64,000 bases of DNA from Kitasatospora sp. NBC_00315 (GTDB lineage: Bacteria > Actinomycetota > Actinomycetes > Streptomycetales > Streptomycetaceae), in contig NZ_CP108025.1 in assembly GCF_041435095.1 (NCBI RefSeq), forward strand, positions 5,580,001-5,644,000, given 5' to 3'. Positions 50,862 to 59,172 of this stretch are shown piece after piece (positions within the stretch are counted from its first letter, which is position 1; each line of letters starts with the position of its first letter). The position numbers were made by a program, and so were the translations under genes. The notes below the pieces were generated by a model that was not told where the DNA came from, searched no databases, and saw only the letters and a list, made by a program, of their open reading frames with translations.

Positions 50862-50927
50862 GCCAACGGCGTCACACGTGTGACGGAGTAACTGCGAGGA
50901 GCCACAGACAAAACGGCCGCCCGGTAA

Positions 50928-50933
50928 TACGCT
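50928..50933 (+). promoter_or_regulatory. -10 box of the 50940 gene, leaderless transcript
   Basis: TACGCT ends 6 nt before the GTG at 50940. No ribosome binding site is seen. Confidence 0.5.
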
Positions 50934-50939
50934 GAATCC

Positions 50940-51563
50940 GTGGCTGAGGATGTGGGGGGTTCTCCGTACCCTGACGACGCCGACCACGGTGATGCGGACG
51001 ACGAGTTCGCCACCGTGGTCCTCGATGAGGCCTTCGTCCGCTCCGCGGCCGTGCACGAGCCGAGCGCCAGGGAGCGGCAGCTGGCCGCCGCCGAGGCGCG
51101 GTTCGAGCCGGAGACCGCGGGGCAGGGCTGGGGCCACGACCTCCCGTCCGGTGGCACCGGTGACGGGCTGCCGCTGGAGCTGCGGCCCTACCCGGGCGGC
51201 CTCGACGACGACCGCCGCTACCCCGATCCGTGGTCCGGCCCGGGCCGGACCGCCGGGCGGCGCCGGGCCGGGCGCTGGGGCCGGACGGGCCGCTGGGGCC
51301 GGCACGCCGTCTACGACCCGGTACGGGCCGCGCGCGGCCGGTGCGTGGCCCAGCAGCGCTGGCACCGGCCGGTGGCCTGGGTACTGGCCGTGATCATGGG
51401 TGTCAGCCTGGTGGCGGTGGCCGTCGCGGCGGTCTACCAGGGCGTGGGCGCGGCCGGCGGCCGCTCGACGCAGCGGCCGGGGACGGGCAGCAGCACGCCC
51501 GGCTCCACCTCCGCGCCGCCCTCCGCGGTGCCCTCGCTCACCGTGATCGCCCCGGCGGGGTGA
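50940..51563 (+). CDS. SCO2584-type membrane protein, spore-wall complex candidate
   Basis: 207 aa from the GTG at 50940. An acidic N-terminal motif (DDEFATVVLDEAFVRSAAVHEPSARERQLAAAEA, residues about 20-53) is shared with the next gene; then a Gly/Arg-rich region, one membrane helix (about 146-167, VAWVLAVIMGVSLVAVAVAAVYQG) and a short Ser/Thr/Pro-rich outside tail. Order proA, this gene, and its relative matches SCO2585-SCO2584-SCO2583. SCO2584 has been linked to the Streptomyces spore-wall synthesising complex with MreB. The assignment is by position and shared motif. Confidence 0.72.
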   Translation: MAEDVGGSPYPDDADHGDADDEFATVVLDEAFVRSAAVHEPSARERQLAAAEARFEPETAGQGWGHDLPSGGTGDGLPLELRPYPGGLDDDRRYPDPWSGPGRTAGRRRAGRWGRTGRWGRHAVYDPVRAARGRCVAQQRWHRPVAWVLAVIMGVSLVAVAVAAVYQGVGAAGGRSTQRPGTGSSTPGSTSAPPSAVPSLTVIAPAG

Positions 51564-51671
51564 GAGCCCCGGCGGGGCGGTACGCGGCCCGCCGCCCCGG
51601 CCCGCCGGGCCGATCACCGTACGTCGCGGAGAAGTTACGCGCGCGCACTCGTGGCGGAAGCCCAGGCGACT

Positions 51672-51677
51672 TACCCT
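51672..51677 (+). promoter_or_regulatory. -10 box of the 51684 gene, leaderless transcript
   Basis: TACCCT ends 6 nt before the ATG at 51684. No ribosome binding site is seen. Confidence 0.55.
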
Positions 51678-51683
51678 GGTTGT

Positions 51684-52751
51684 ATGGGTGACCCGCGAGA
51701 GCCCCCCGAGGGTGCGCCCGAGGGTGGTTCAGGGAACGAGGACGAGTACCGATTTGTCGTCTTCGACGAATCGTTCGTACGAGCTGCCCGCATCCAGGAG
51801 CTCTCCGCGCGCGAGCGGCTCGGCAGCGGCCACGGCCGCGCCACCCGGGCCCGGATCGGCCTCGGCGCGCTGGGCACCGTACCCCGGCAGGCGATCGCCC
51901 TGCTGCTGCTCATCGTGGTGGCGTTCGCGGCCGCCGTGTACTTCGGCATCAGTTCGCCGAACCGGCAGAGCGCCCAGGTCTCCGGCAGCCAACTCACCGT
52001 CAGCCTGGTGACACTCGCTCCCACCTCGCCGGTGCTCCCCGCGGCGGACCCGGCCGATCCGTTCGCGGGCCTGGCCGCCGGGTACGCGAACGGCACGGCG
52101 GGCCTCGCCACCCCGGCCGGGGCGGCCACGGCGCACTACACCCGCGTCGAGGTGGCCAAGGCACTGGACACCGTGCAGCGCTTCCTGGTGGCCTCCTCGC
52201 TGAGCCGGCAGACCCTGGTCCAGGGCGCGACGGGCGCGGTCCGGGATTTCGTCACCACCGGCCAGCAGGCGCAGTTCGACCAGAGCCTGGAGGCTCCGCG
52301 CGACGACCAGCACCACGCCGCCACCGGCTGGATGGTCCGCTTCGACCCGGCGCGGACCGTGCTCGCCACCGACACCGTCAAGGTCCTCGGCACCATGCGG
52401 GTCGACGAGGCCGACGACGGCGCGCTGCAGATCACCACCGACCACACCTTCGTCTACGCGCTGCAGGCCGACGGCGCCGCGGCCAGCGCCCCCGTCACCC
52501 TGGTGAGCGTGCGCCGGGAGCTGCGCTTCACGTTCGACCGCACCGACCTCGCGGCGGACCAGCTGCGGCTGGTCGACTCCGCCGTCCAGACCGGCCCTGC
52601 GGCCTGCGGCACCCCCCAGGGCGCGTACCTCCAGCCGCTCCTCGCCACCGCCGGCGGCACCGCGCCGCCGGCCCCGCCCGCCGTCGATCCCGCCGACCAC
52701 GGCGTCCCGGCCTGGCAGCTCTGCGGCGTGCTGGCCCCGGGGGCGCCCTGA
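51684..52751 (+). CDS. SCO2583-type membrane protein, relative of the 50940 product
   Basis: 355 aa from the ATG at 51684. The N-terminal EDEYRFVVFDESFVRAARIQELSARERL corresponds to the motif in the preceding gene. One membrane helix (about 70-92, AIALLLLIVVAFAAAVYFG) is followed by an outside domain of about 260 aa with two Cys (AACGTP, QLCGVL) likely in a disulfide. The shared cytoplasmic motif suggests both proteins bind the same partner. Function unknown beyond that link. Confidence 0.75.
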   Translation: MGDPREPPEGAPEGGSGNEDEYRFVVFDESFVRAARIQELSARERLGSGHGRATRARIGLGALGTVPRQAIALLLLIVVAFAAAVYFGISSPNRQSAQVSGSQLTVSLVTLAPTSPVLPAADPADPFAGLAAGYANGTAGLATPAGAATAHYTRVEVAKALDTVQRFLVASSLSRQTLVQGATGAVRDFVTTGQQAQFDQSLEAPRDDQHHAATGWMVRFDPARTVLATDTVKVLGTMRVDEADDGALQITTDHTFVYALQADGAAASAPVTLVSVRRELRFTFDRTDLAADQLRLVDSAVQTGPAACGTPQGAYLQPLLATAGGTAPPAPPAVDPADHGVPAWQLCGVLAPGAP

Positions 52752-52842
52752 AGCCCGGCGGCCCGCGTCCGGCCCCCTGATCCCGGCCCCCTGATCCGCG
52801 CGTCCCGGCGGGCCGGTGCCCCGGGACGCGGACATCCCGTAC

Positions 52843-52884
52843 GGGCCGGTGCCCGGACGCCCTCGGGCCTCCGGGCACCGGCCC
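52843..52884. terminator. Bidirectional terminator
   Basis: GGGCCGGTGCCCGGA (52843-52857) pairs perfectly with 52870-52884 around a 12-nt loop, between convergent genes ending at 52751 and 52893. Confidence 0.85.
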
Positions 52885-52892
52885 GCCGGGCG

Positions 52893-53975
52893 TCAGCTCG
52901 CGGCGTCCTCGGCGGACGCGGACGCGGAGGAGGAAGCGGTCGGCGCGCCGGCGCGGGGGCCGACGAAGGTGTCGCGGAGCTTGCCGCCGACCGTACCGAC
53001 GCCGCCGGCCACGTCGCGCAGCAGGCCCATCAGCGGATCCTTGCTCTCCTTGACGCTGGTCGAGTAGTGCTCGGCGGCCGCCTTCCACTCCTCGGTCACC
53101 GAGGCGTCGGGGTCGCCGGCGCGGCGCGGGTAGGCGCCCGCCAGGATGGAGCGGTAGTCGTCGCTCTCCGACCACTTCTTCAGCTGCGCCACCCGGACCA
53201 CGGCGAACGGGTGGGTCTGCGGCAGCAACTGCAGCACCTTGAGGACGCCGTCGCGCAGGTCGCCGGCCTTCTCGTACTCGGCCGCCTGCTCCAGGAACGC
53301 GTCCACGTTCATCTCGCCGAGGTTGTGGCCGCCGGCCAGCTTCATCAGGCCGCGCATCGAGGCCTGCAGATCCTGCCCGGCGAGCAGTCCGGCCCGGTCG
53401 CAGGAGAGTTCGGCCTTGCGGAACCACTCCTTGAGCGCGGTGACCAGCGCCATGATGGCGAGGTTGCCGAGCGGGATCCAGGCGATCCGGGTGGCGATGT
53501 TGGTGAGGATCAGCAGCATCGTCCGGTAGAGGGCGTGGCCGGACATCGCGTGGCCGACCTCGTGGCCGACCACCGCCCGCAGCTCCTCCTCGTCGAGCAG
53601 CTCGACCAGGCCGCTGGTCAGCACGATGATCGGGGTGTCGATGCCGATGCACATCGCGTTGACCGTCGGATCCTGGCTGACGTACAGCTCCGGGACCTTC
53701 TCCAGGTCCAGCACGTACGCGGCGTCGCGCACCATGTCGTACAGCTCCGGGAACTGCCGCTCGGAGGTCTTCACGGCGGTGGCCAGGAACATCAGCCGCA
53801 CGGAGCGCTCGGAGACCAGGCCGGCCAGCTTCTTCAGCACGTCGTCGAAGCCGGTGAGCTTGCGCAGGGCCACCAGGCCGGAGCGGTCGGCGGGGTGCTC
53901 CCACGCCCGGGTGGAGATCTCGGGGAAGCGCTGGCGGCGCCGGCTCGGGGTCTTCGCCTGGTTGGTAGCGGTCAT
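52893..53975 (-). CDS. M48-family membrane-associated zinc metalloprotease
   Basis: 360 aa from the ATG at 53975, with AGGAGGT upstream. The zinc site HEVGH lies at residues 138-142, and the third ligand in ELSCDRAGLLA (about 190). A hydrophobic stretch (about 149-182, TMLLILTNIATRIAWIPLGNLAIMALVTAL) could form one or two membrane helices. The last 40 residues are a Ser/Ala-rich tail. M48 proteases degrade damaged membrane or secreted proteins. Location opposite SCO2583-like gene matches Streptomyces. Confidence 0.92.
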   Translation of the reverse strand: MTATNQAKTPSRRRQRFPEISTRAWEHPADRSGLVALRKLTGFDDVLKKLAGLVSERSVRLMFLATAVKTSERQFPELYDMVRDAAYVLDLEKVPELYVSQDPTVNAMCIGIDTPIIVLTSGLVELLDEEELRAVVGHEVGHAMSGHALYRTMLLILTNIATRIAWIPLGNLAIMALVTALKEWFRKAELSCDRAGLLAGQDLQASMRGLMKLAGGHNLGEMNVDAFLEQAAEYEKAGDLRDGVLKVLQLLPQTHPFAVVRVAQLKKWSESDDYRSILAGAYPRRAGDPDASVTEEWKAAAEHYSTSVKESKDPLMGLLRDVAGGVGTVGGKLRDTFVGPRAGAPTASSSASASAEDAAS

Positions 53976-54242
53976 GTTCTGAGTACCTCCTGGTCGACGC
54001 CGGTCCCGGCCGCGGCCGGCCCCCGCTGGTCTCTGGCTGCTACGACTGCCTGTGCAACGTCCGCGGTTGCGTACTCGTCCCCGGCGCTCACCCTACGCGC
54101 CGTGCCCGGCGCCGTTCCCGGGCCCTCGCGGACTGTTCCGGGGGGCGTGGCGAGTGGACCGGGCCGCCCGGTCTACGCTGAATGCTCTGGAGAACCGGGA
54201 CCGGAACAGGCCGCGGTGCAGAGCAGACCGAGGAGCCCCAAG

Positions 54243-54389
54243 ATGTCGCCCGCCACCCTTGTCACCCTGGCCGCACCGATCTCCACGGAGGCCGGTCCCG
54301 GCCTGTTCCTGCGCGCGATCGTGGTGGCCTCCTTCGTCGGGGTCGGCCTGCTGGCCTGGATCCTGCTGCGGGCCGGCCGCAAGAGCTGA
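54243..54389 (+). CDS. Small single-helix membrane protein
   Basis: 48 aa from the ATG at 54243, with GAGGAG 7-9 nt upstream. A short Thr/Ala-rich N-terminus is followed by one membrane helix (about 22-43, FLRAIVVASFVGVGLLAWILL) and the basic end RAGRKS. Such miniproteins are often missed. It has no recognised family and precedes another miniprotein gene. Confidence 0.6.
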   Translation: MSPATLVTLAAPISTEAGPGLFLRAIVVASFVGVGLLAWILLRAGRKS

Positions 54390-54563
54390 ACCGGCGGCCG
54401 CGGGCCCTGCGCGGGAGCCGGACCCCGCTGGTCCCGGCCCCGCTCACTCGGACGCGGTGGGGCGCCGCGCGGTTGCGCGGGGCTCACCCGTACGATGACC
54501 CGGTGGGCCCCCGCGGGCCCCAGACCCCTGGTCCGTCACCCGAGCCGAGAAGGTCCTGCGACC

Positions 54564-54719
54564 ATGAGCACTGCTGCTGCACTCCCCGTCCTGAACCTGA
54601 TCGCCGAGGGCGAGGGTGGCAACCACGAGAGCCTCAGCCCGTACCTCACGGGCGGCGGCGGACTCTTCATCCTGCTGCTGCTGCTCTTCATCACCACCCG
54701 GTTCAACCGCGACCGCTGA
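54564..54719 (+). CDS. Small single-helix membrane protein 2
   Basis: 51 aa from the ATG at 54564, with GAGAAGG 11 nt upstream. A polar N-terminus (LIAEGEGGNHESLSPYLTGGGG) is followed by a strongly hydrophobic helix (LFILLLLLFITT, about 34-45) ending in RFNRDR. The protein is followed by nadD after 133 nt, a conserved placement in Streptomyces as I recall. Function unknown. Confidence 0.7.
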   Translation: MSTAAALPVLNLIAEGEGGNHESLSPYLTGGGGLFILLLLLFITTRFNRDR

Positions 54720-54838
54720 GCCGGCGCCAGGTCCGACGGAGCAGGCCCAGGGAGCGCCCCGCGCAGTCGCGGACGCTCCCTTTGCCATGTTCGCGTCCAG
54801 GACCGCGACGGGGGGAGCAGGCCGCAACGGGCGTCGCG

Positions 54839-54844
54839 TAAGGT
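54839..54844 (+). promoter_or_regulatory. nadD -10 box, leaderless transcript
   Basis: TAAGGT ends 8 nt before the ATG at 54853. There is no ribosome binding site in between. Confidence 0.5.
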
Positions 54845-54852
54845 GTGGCGGC

Positions 54853-55485
54853 ATGGGACAGCAGGCCGAGACCCCCGGCGGACACGAACCGGTCAAGAAG
54901 CGCCTCGGTGTGATGGGTGGAACCTTCGACCCGATCCACCACGGACACCTGGTCGCAGCCAGCGAGGTGGCGAGCGCGTTCCACCTCGATGAGGTGATCT
55001 TCGTGCCGACCGGGCAGCCCTGGCAGAAGGAGGACCACCGGGTCACCCCGGCCGAGGACCGCTACCTGATGACGGTGATCGCGACCGCCGAGAACCCGCA
55101 GTTCTCCGTCAGCCGGATCGACATCGACCGGCAGGGCCCCACCTACACCGTCGACACCCTGCGCGATCTGCGCGCGCTGCACCCGGACGCCGACCTCTTC
55201 TTCATCACCGGCGCCGACGCGCTCGCCCAGATCCTCTCCTGGCGGGACTCCGAGGAGCTGTTCTCGCTCGCGCACTTCATCGGCTGCACCCGCCCGGGGC
55301 ACACCCTCTCGGACGCGGGGCTCCCGGTGGGCGGGGTCTCCCTGGTGGAGGTCCCCGCCCTGGCCATCTCCTCCACGGACTGCCGCAACCGGGTCGCCAA
55401 GGGCGAACCGGTCTGGTATCTCGTCCCGGACGGTGTGGTCCGTTACATCGACAAGCGGGCGCTCTACGCGCCGGCCCAGCCTTGA
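54853..55485 (+). CDS. nadD: Nicotinate-nucleotide adenylyltransferase
   Basis: 210 aa from the ATG at 54853. GGTFDPIHHGHLVAA (residues about 22-36) holds the HxGH nucleotidyl-transfer motif, and ISSTDCRNRVAKGEPVWYLVP near the end is the ISSTxIR-type ATP site, with Asp-Cys instead of the usual Ile. It adenylates NaMN on the way to NAD. The first 15 residues are a short extension. The LytR_C protein follows after 16 nt. Confidence 0.95.
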   Translation: MGQQAETPGGHEPVKKRLGVMGGTFDPIHHGHLVAASEVASAFHLDEVIFVPTGQPWQKEDHRVTPAEDRYLMTVIATAENPQFSVSRIDIDRQGPTYTVDTLRDLRALHPDADLFFITGADALAQILSWRDSEELFSLAHFIGCTRPGHTLSDAGLPVGGVSLVEVPALAISSTDCRNRVAKGEPVWYLVPDGVVRYIDKRALYAPAQP

Positions 55486-55501
55486 TCCCGGGAGGGACGG
55501 C

Positions 55502-57496
55502 GTGACCGGAACGGCAGACCGCAGGGGCCAGGACGACGACTGGCCGGCCGCGCAGCAGCAGCGGCCCTACCAGCCGTACCAGCAGTCCGGCTACGAGCAG
55601 CAGCCCGGCTACGACCAGCCGTACGAGCAGCAGCCCTACGACCCGCAGCAGCCCTACGGGCAGTCCCGCCGGCAGCCGCCGCAGGTCCGGCAGCCCTACG
55701 GCCACGACCAGCAGCCGGGGTACGGGCAGGAGCAGTCCGGGCAGTCCGGGCAGTCCGGGCAGTCCGGCCACGGATACGGGCAGGAGCAGCCGTACGGCCG
55801 GCCCCAGCCCTACGAGCAGCCGCAGCCGTACGAGCAGCCCCAGCCGTACGCCCGGCCGGAGGCCTACGGCCGGGCGCCGGGGTACGACGAGTACCAGCAG
55901 CCGTACGCGCAGCCGTACCAGCCCTACCAGCAGCCGGGCTACGAGCAGGCGCCCTACGAGCAGGGCGGCTACGAGCAGGGCGGCTACGAGCAGGCGCCCT
56001 ACGAGCGGGGCGGTTACGAGCAGGGCGGTTACGAGCAGGGCGGTTACGAGCAGGCCGACCCGTACGCGCAGCCCGTGCAGCAGCCGCCGGTGGCCGCCCC
56101 CGTGGCCGCCGCGCCCGCTCCGCCGCGCCCCCGCCCGGCCCGGCCCGCCGAGCCCGCGCCCGCGCCGGCCAGGCCCGAGCAGCCCTCCGAACAGGTCGGC
56201 GGGAGCCGTGCGGCCAAGGCCGCCAAGTCGCCCGCGGACGGCTACGCCACCGGCGAGTTCACCTTCGTGGAGGAGGAGGCGGAGGAGTCCGAGGACGTCA
56301 TCGACTGGCTGAAGTTCGCCGAGTCGCGCAGCGAGCGCCGGGACGAGCGCCGCCGCAAGCTGCGCAACCGGCTGGTGGGCGCGGTCGTCGTGCTGGCCGT
56401 GCTGGCGGGCGGCGGGGCGGGCTACCTCTGGCTCACCGGCGGATTCGACGGCACCCAGACCGCGGCCTCGGCGGCCGGACCGCGCCAGGTGAACGTGGTG
56501 CACCTGCGCGACCTCCAGGGCAAGGTCTCCACCGCGCTGCTGGTCAACGACGCCTCCGGCCACAAGGGCTCGGTGCTGCTGTTGCCGGAGACCCTGAAGC
56601 TGCCCGGGACCGGCGACGCGGCGACGGTCGCGCTCGGCCAGGGGATGGACACGCTCGGCACCTCCGGCACCCGCGACGGGCTCGGCACGGTGCTGGGCGC
56701 GAGCGTGGCCGGCAGCTGGCGGCTGGACACCCCCTATCTCCAGCTGCTGGTCGCACAGCTGGGCGGTGTCCGGGTGGACACCAACGCCGAGGTGCGCGAC
56801 GGCGGCAAGGCGGACGGCAAGGTGCTGGCCGCGGTCGGCAAGAACGTCCTGCTGAACGGCCAGGCCGCGGTCGGGTACGCCACCTACCAGGCCGCCGGCG
56901 AGGCCCGGGACGCGCAGCTGGCCCGGTTCGGGCAGGTGCTGGAGGCGATCGTGCGGACCATGCCGGTCGACCTCAAGGACGCCAAGGACACCGTGCACCG
57001 GATGGGGGCGGTGCTCGACCCGTCACTGCCGGAGGACGCGTTGGCGGGCGTGCTGGTCCAGCTCGCCCTGCAGGCCAAGGACGGGCACTTCAGCACCTCC
57101 GCGCTGCCCGTCGCGGCGGACGGCACCCTGGACGACGCCACCGCCGGCAAGCAGGTCAAGGACGTGCTCGGCGGCACCGTGCACAACGCCGGCAGCGGAG
57201 ACTCCGCGATGGCCCGGGTGGCGGTCCAGGACGCCTCCGGCAACGACCAGTCGGCCGCGGCGGCGCAGGTCCAGATCACCAACGCCGGTCTGACCCTGGT
57301 GCCGGGCGTGGCCAAGGGCAGCCCGCAGGCGACCACCGAGATCCGCTACACGGACGACTCGCGACAGGCGGCCGCGAAGTCCCTGGCGATCAGCCTGAAC
57401 GTGCCGGAGTCGGCGGTCAAGAAGGTCTCCGACACCCAGAACGCGGACCTGCTGGTGGTTCTCGGCAAGGACTACCAGCCGCCGAAGGCGCAGTAG
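55502..57496 (+). CDS. LytR_C-domain envelope protein with LCP-like region and Tyr/Gln repeats
   Basis: 664 aa from the GTG at 55502, with GGAGGG 5 nt upstream. Residues about 10-190 are low-complexity (QPYEQ, GGYEQ and QSG repeats), followed by a Pro/Ala segment, an acidic patch (EEEAEESEDVIDWLKFAESRSERRDERRRKLRN), one membrane helix (about 290-311) and an outside part. The first outside region (about 330-520) keeps an LCP-like outline (DTLGTSGTRDGLGTVLGASVAGSWRLDTPYLQLLVAQLGGVRV) but lacks the Arg-rich active-site set, so ligase activity is doubtful. The C-terminal LytR_C domain is about 575-660. LCP proteins attach glycopolymers to peptidoglycan. Between nadD and rsfS, a conserved site. 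Confidence 0.82.
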   Translation: MTGTADRRGQDDDWPAAQQQRPYQPYQQSGYEQQPGYDQPYEQQPYDPQQPYGQSRRQPPQVRQPYGHDQQPGYGQEQSGQSGQSGQSGHGYGQEQPYGRPQPYEQPQPYEQPQPYARPEAYGRAPGYDEYQQPYAQPYQPYQQPGYEQAPYEQGGYEQGGYEQAPYERGGYEQGGYEQGGYEQADPYAQPVQQPPVAAPVAAAPAPPRPRPARPAEPAPAPARPEQPSEQVGGSRAAKAAKSPADGYATGEFTFVEEEAEESEDVIDWLKFAESRSERRDERRRKLRNRLVGAVVVLAVLAGGGAGYLWLTGGFDGTQTAASAAGPRQVNVVHLRDLQGKVSTALLVNDASGHKGSVLLLPETLKLPGTGDAATVALGQGMDTLGTSGTRDGLGTVLGASVAGSWRLDTPYLQLLVAQLGGVRVDTNAEVRDGGKADGKVLAAVGKNVLLNGQAAVGYATYQAAGEARDAQLARFGQVLEAIVRTMPVDLKDAKDTVHRMGAVLDPSLPEDALAGVLVQLALQAKDGHFSTSALPVAADGTLDDATAGKQVKDVLGGTVHNAGSGDSAMARVAVQDASGNDQSAAAAQVQITNAGLTLVPGVAKGSPQATTEIRYTDDSRQAAAKSLAISLNVPESAVKKVSDTQNADLLVVLGKDYQPPKAQ

Positions 57497-57651
57497 CGCG
57501 CCGCCTTCCCCCCGCCGCAGTGCCCGCCCGCCGCGGCCCCGGAACAATTCGTCCGGGGTCGCGGCGGCGGCGTGAGATCCTGGACTGGGACCCCCTTGCC
57601 CGTTCGCGGGCCGGGCGGCGTCCCTCTCTGCAGCCGAGCCGGAAGAACACA

Positions 57652-58128
57652 GTGACCGTCACCGACCACAGCCAGGAACTCATCACCGTCGCCGCCCAGG
57701 CGGCGGCCGACAAGCTGGCCCACAACATCATCGCGTTCGACGTCAGCGAGGTGCTGTCGATCACCGACGCCTTCCTGATCGCCTCCGCGAGCAACGACCG
57801 CCAGGTCAAGTCGATCGCCGAGGAGATCGAGGAGCAGCTGCGCGAGAAGCTGGACGTGAAGCCGGTGCGCCGCGAGGGCGAGCGCGAGGGCCGCTGGATC
57901 CTGCTCGACTACCTCGACATCGTGGTGCACGTCCAGCACTCGGAGGAGCGCTCCTTCTACTCCCTCGACCGGCTCTGGAAGGACTGCCCCGAGCTGGCGC
58001 TGCCCGAGGAGGCGATGGCCACCCGCAACCGTCCCGAGGGCGCGGACGCCGACGCGGCCGGCAACGTCACCGCCCCGCCGGCGGACGACTTCGGCGGCGA
58101 GAACTACAGCGCCGAGGATCACAGCTGA
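57652..58128 (+). CDS. rsfS: Ribosome silencing factor
   Basis: 158 aa from the GTG at 57652, with GGAAG 6 nt upstream. AAADKLAHNIIAFDVSEVLSITDAFLIASASNDRQV and WILLDYLDIVVHVQHSEERSFYSLDRLW are the conserved core; the last 40 residues are an acidic tail. It binds L14 and blocks subunit joining in starvation. Its stop codon overlaps the next gene. Confidence 0.96.
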   Translation: MTVTDHSQELITVAAQAAADKLAHNIIAFDVSEVLSITDAFLIASASNDRQVKSIAEEIEEQLREKLDVKPVRREGEREGRWILLDYLDIVVHVQHSEERSFYSLDRLWKDCPELALPEEAMATRNRPEGADADAAGNVTAPPADDFGGENYSAEDHS

Positions 58129-58772
58129 GCCGGGAGGCGCGGGGACCGCGCATCGTCTTCTGGCGGCACGGCCAGACCTCCTGGAACCTCGAATCGCGCT
58201 TCCAGGGCAGCACCGACATCGAGCTGACCGGCCAGGGCGTCCAGCAGGCGCAGCGAGCGGCCCGGCTGCTCGCCGGCCTGAAGCCGGACCTGCTGATCTC
58301 CTCGGATCTCCAGCGGGCGGCCAGGACGGCCGCCGAGCTGGCCACGGTCACCGGGCTGGACGTGCACCACCACGAGGGCCTGCGCGAGACGTACGCGGGG
58401 GACTGGCAGGGCCTGACCAACGCGGAGATCCGCGCCCGGTTCCCGGCGCAGTACGAGGCCTGGGCGCAGGGTGAGCCGGTCCGGCGCGGCGGTGGCGAGC
58501 TGTCCACCGAGGTCGCCGACCGCTCCGTCCCGGTGGTGCTGGAGGCGGCCGGGAAGCTGCCGGAGAACGGCACGCTGGTCGTGGTCAGCCACGGTGGCAC
58601 CATCCGCACCATGCTGGGCCGGATGCTCGGGCTGGACCCGGCGCTCTGGGAGTGCTTCGGCGGCCTGTCCAACTGCTGCTGGTCCGTCCTCGGCCGGGGC
58701 GCGCGCGGCTGGCGACTGCTGGAGCACAATGCCGGCACCCTGCCGCAGCCGGTGATCGGTGACGACACCTGA
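58125..58772 (+). CDS. Histidine phosphatase (phosphoglycerate-mutase-like) with CTG start
   Basis: 215 aa if started at the CTG at 58125, which overlaps the rsfS stop codon (CTGA) and has GAGGA 6 nt upstream. The active-site motif RHGQTSWN (residues about 14-21) lies close to this start, so no ATG, GTG or TTG downstream can yield a complete enzyme; the first such codon is more than 200 nt further on. The second His is in VVVSHGGTIRTML (about 155). It removes phosphate from an unknown small substrate. It is translationally coupled with rsfS. Confidence 0.85.
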   Translation: MSREARGPRIVFWRHGQTSWNLESRFQGSTDIELTGQGVQQAQRAARLLAGLKPDLLISSDLQRAARTAAELATVTGLDVHHHEGLRETYAGDWQGLTNAEIRARFPAQYEAWAQGEPVRRGGGELSTEVADRSVPVVLEAAGKLPENGTLVVVSHGGTIRTMLGRMLGLDPALWECFGGLSNCCWSVLGRGARGWRLLEHNAGTLPQPVIGDDT

Positions 58773-58836
58773 CGGTCGGCACCGGCCGTCGCGGGTCTGC
58801 CGGCGGTGGGATTTCGCAGTTCCGGGCCTGACCAGC

Positions 58837-58842
58837 TAGAGT
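58837..58842 (+). promoter_or_regulatory. Candidate -10 box of the first tRNA-Ala
   Basis: TAGAGT lies 61 nt upstream of the tRNA at 58903; TTCGCA at 58813-58818 could be a -35 box with an 18-bp spacer. Confidence 0.4.
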
Positions 58843-58902
58843 CTTCCTCGTTCGCAGGTGAGAACGCGGCCCGGAAGGGAAGCGGAGGATCCACACGAAT
58901 GC

Positions 58903-58975
<73 letters not shown>

Positions 58976-59012
58976 CTCCGCACCAGCGGTCCGAGAGGGC
59001 CGGTCGTGTCGC

Positions 59013-59085
<73 letters not shown>

Positions 59086-59172
59086 CAACAGTTCGGAAGG
59101 CCGTCGCCCGGTGGGTGACGGCCTTCGGTGCGTTCCGGGCCGGCCCGGTGCGCGGCGCTCCCGCCCGGCCGC

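Noticed and set aside
55930..56060. Regular short DNA repeats that could look like a CRISPR array
   Set aside because: They are in-frame GGYEQ codon repeats within an expressed protein, without spacers of constant unrelated sequence or cas genes.
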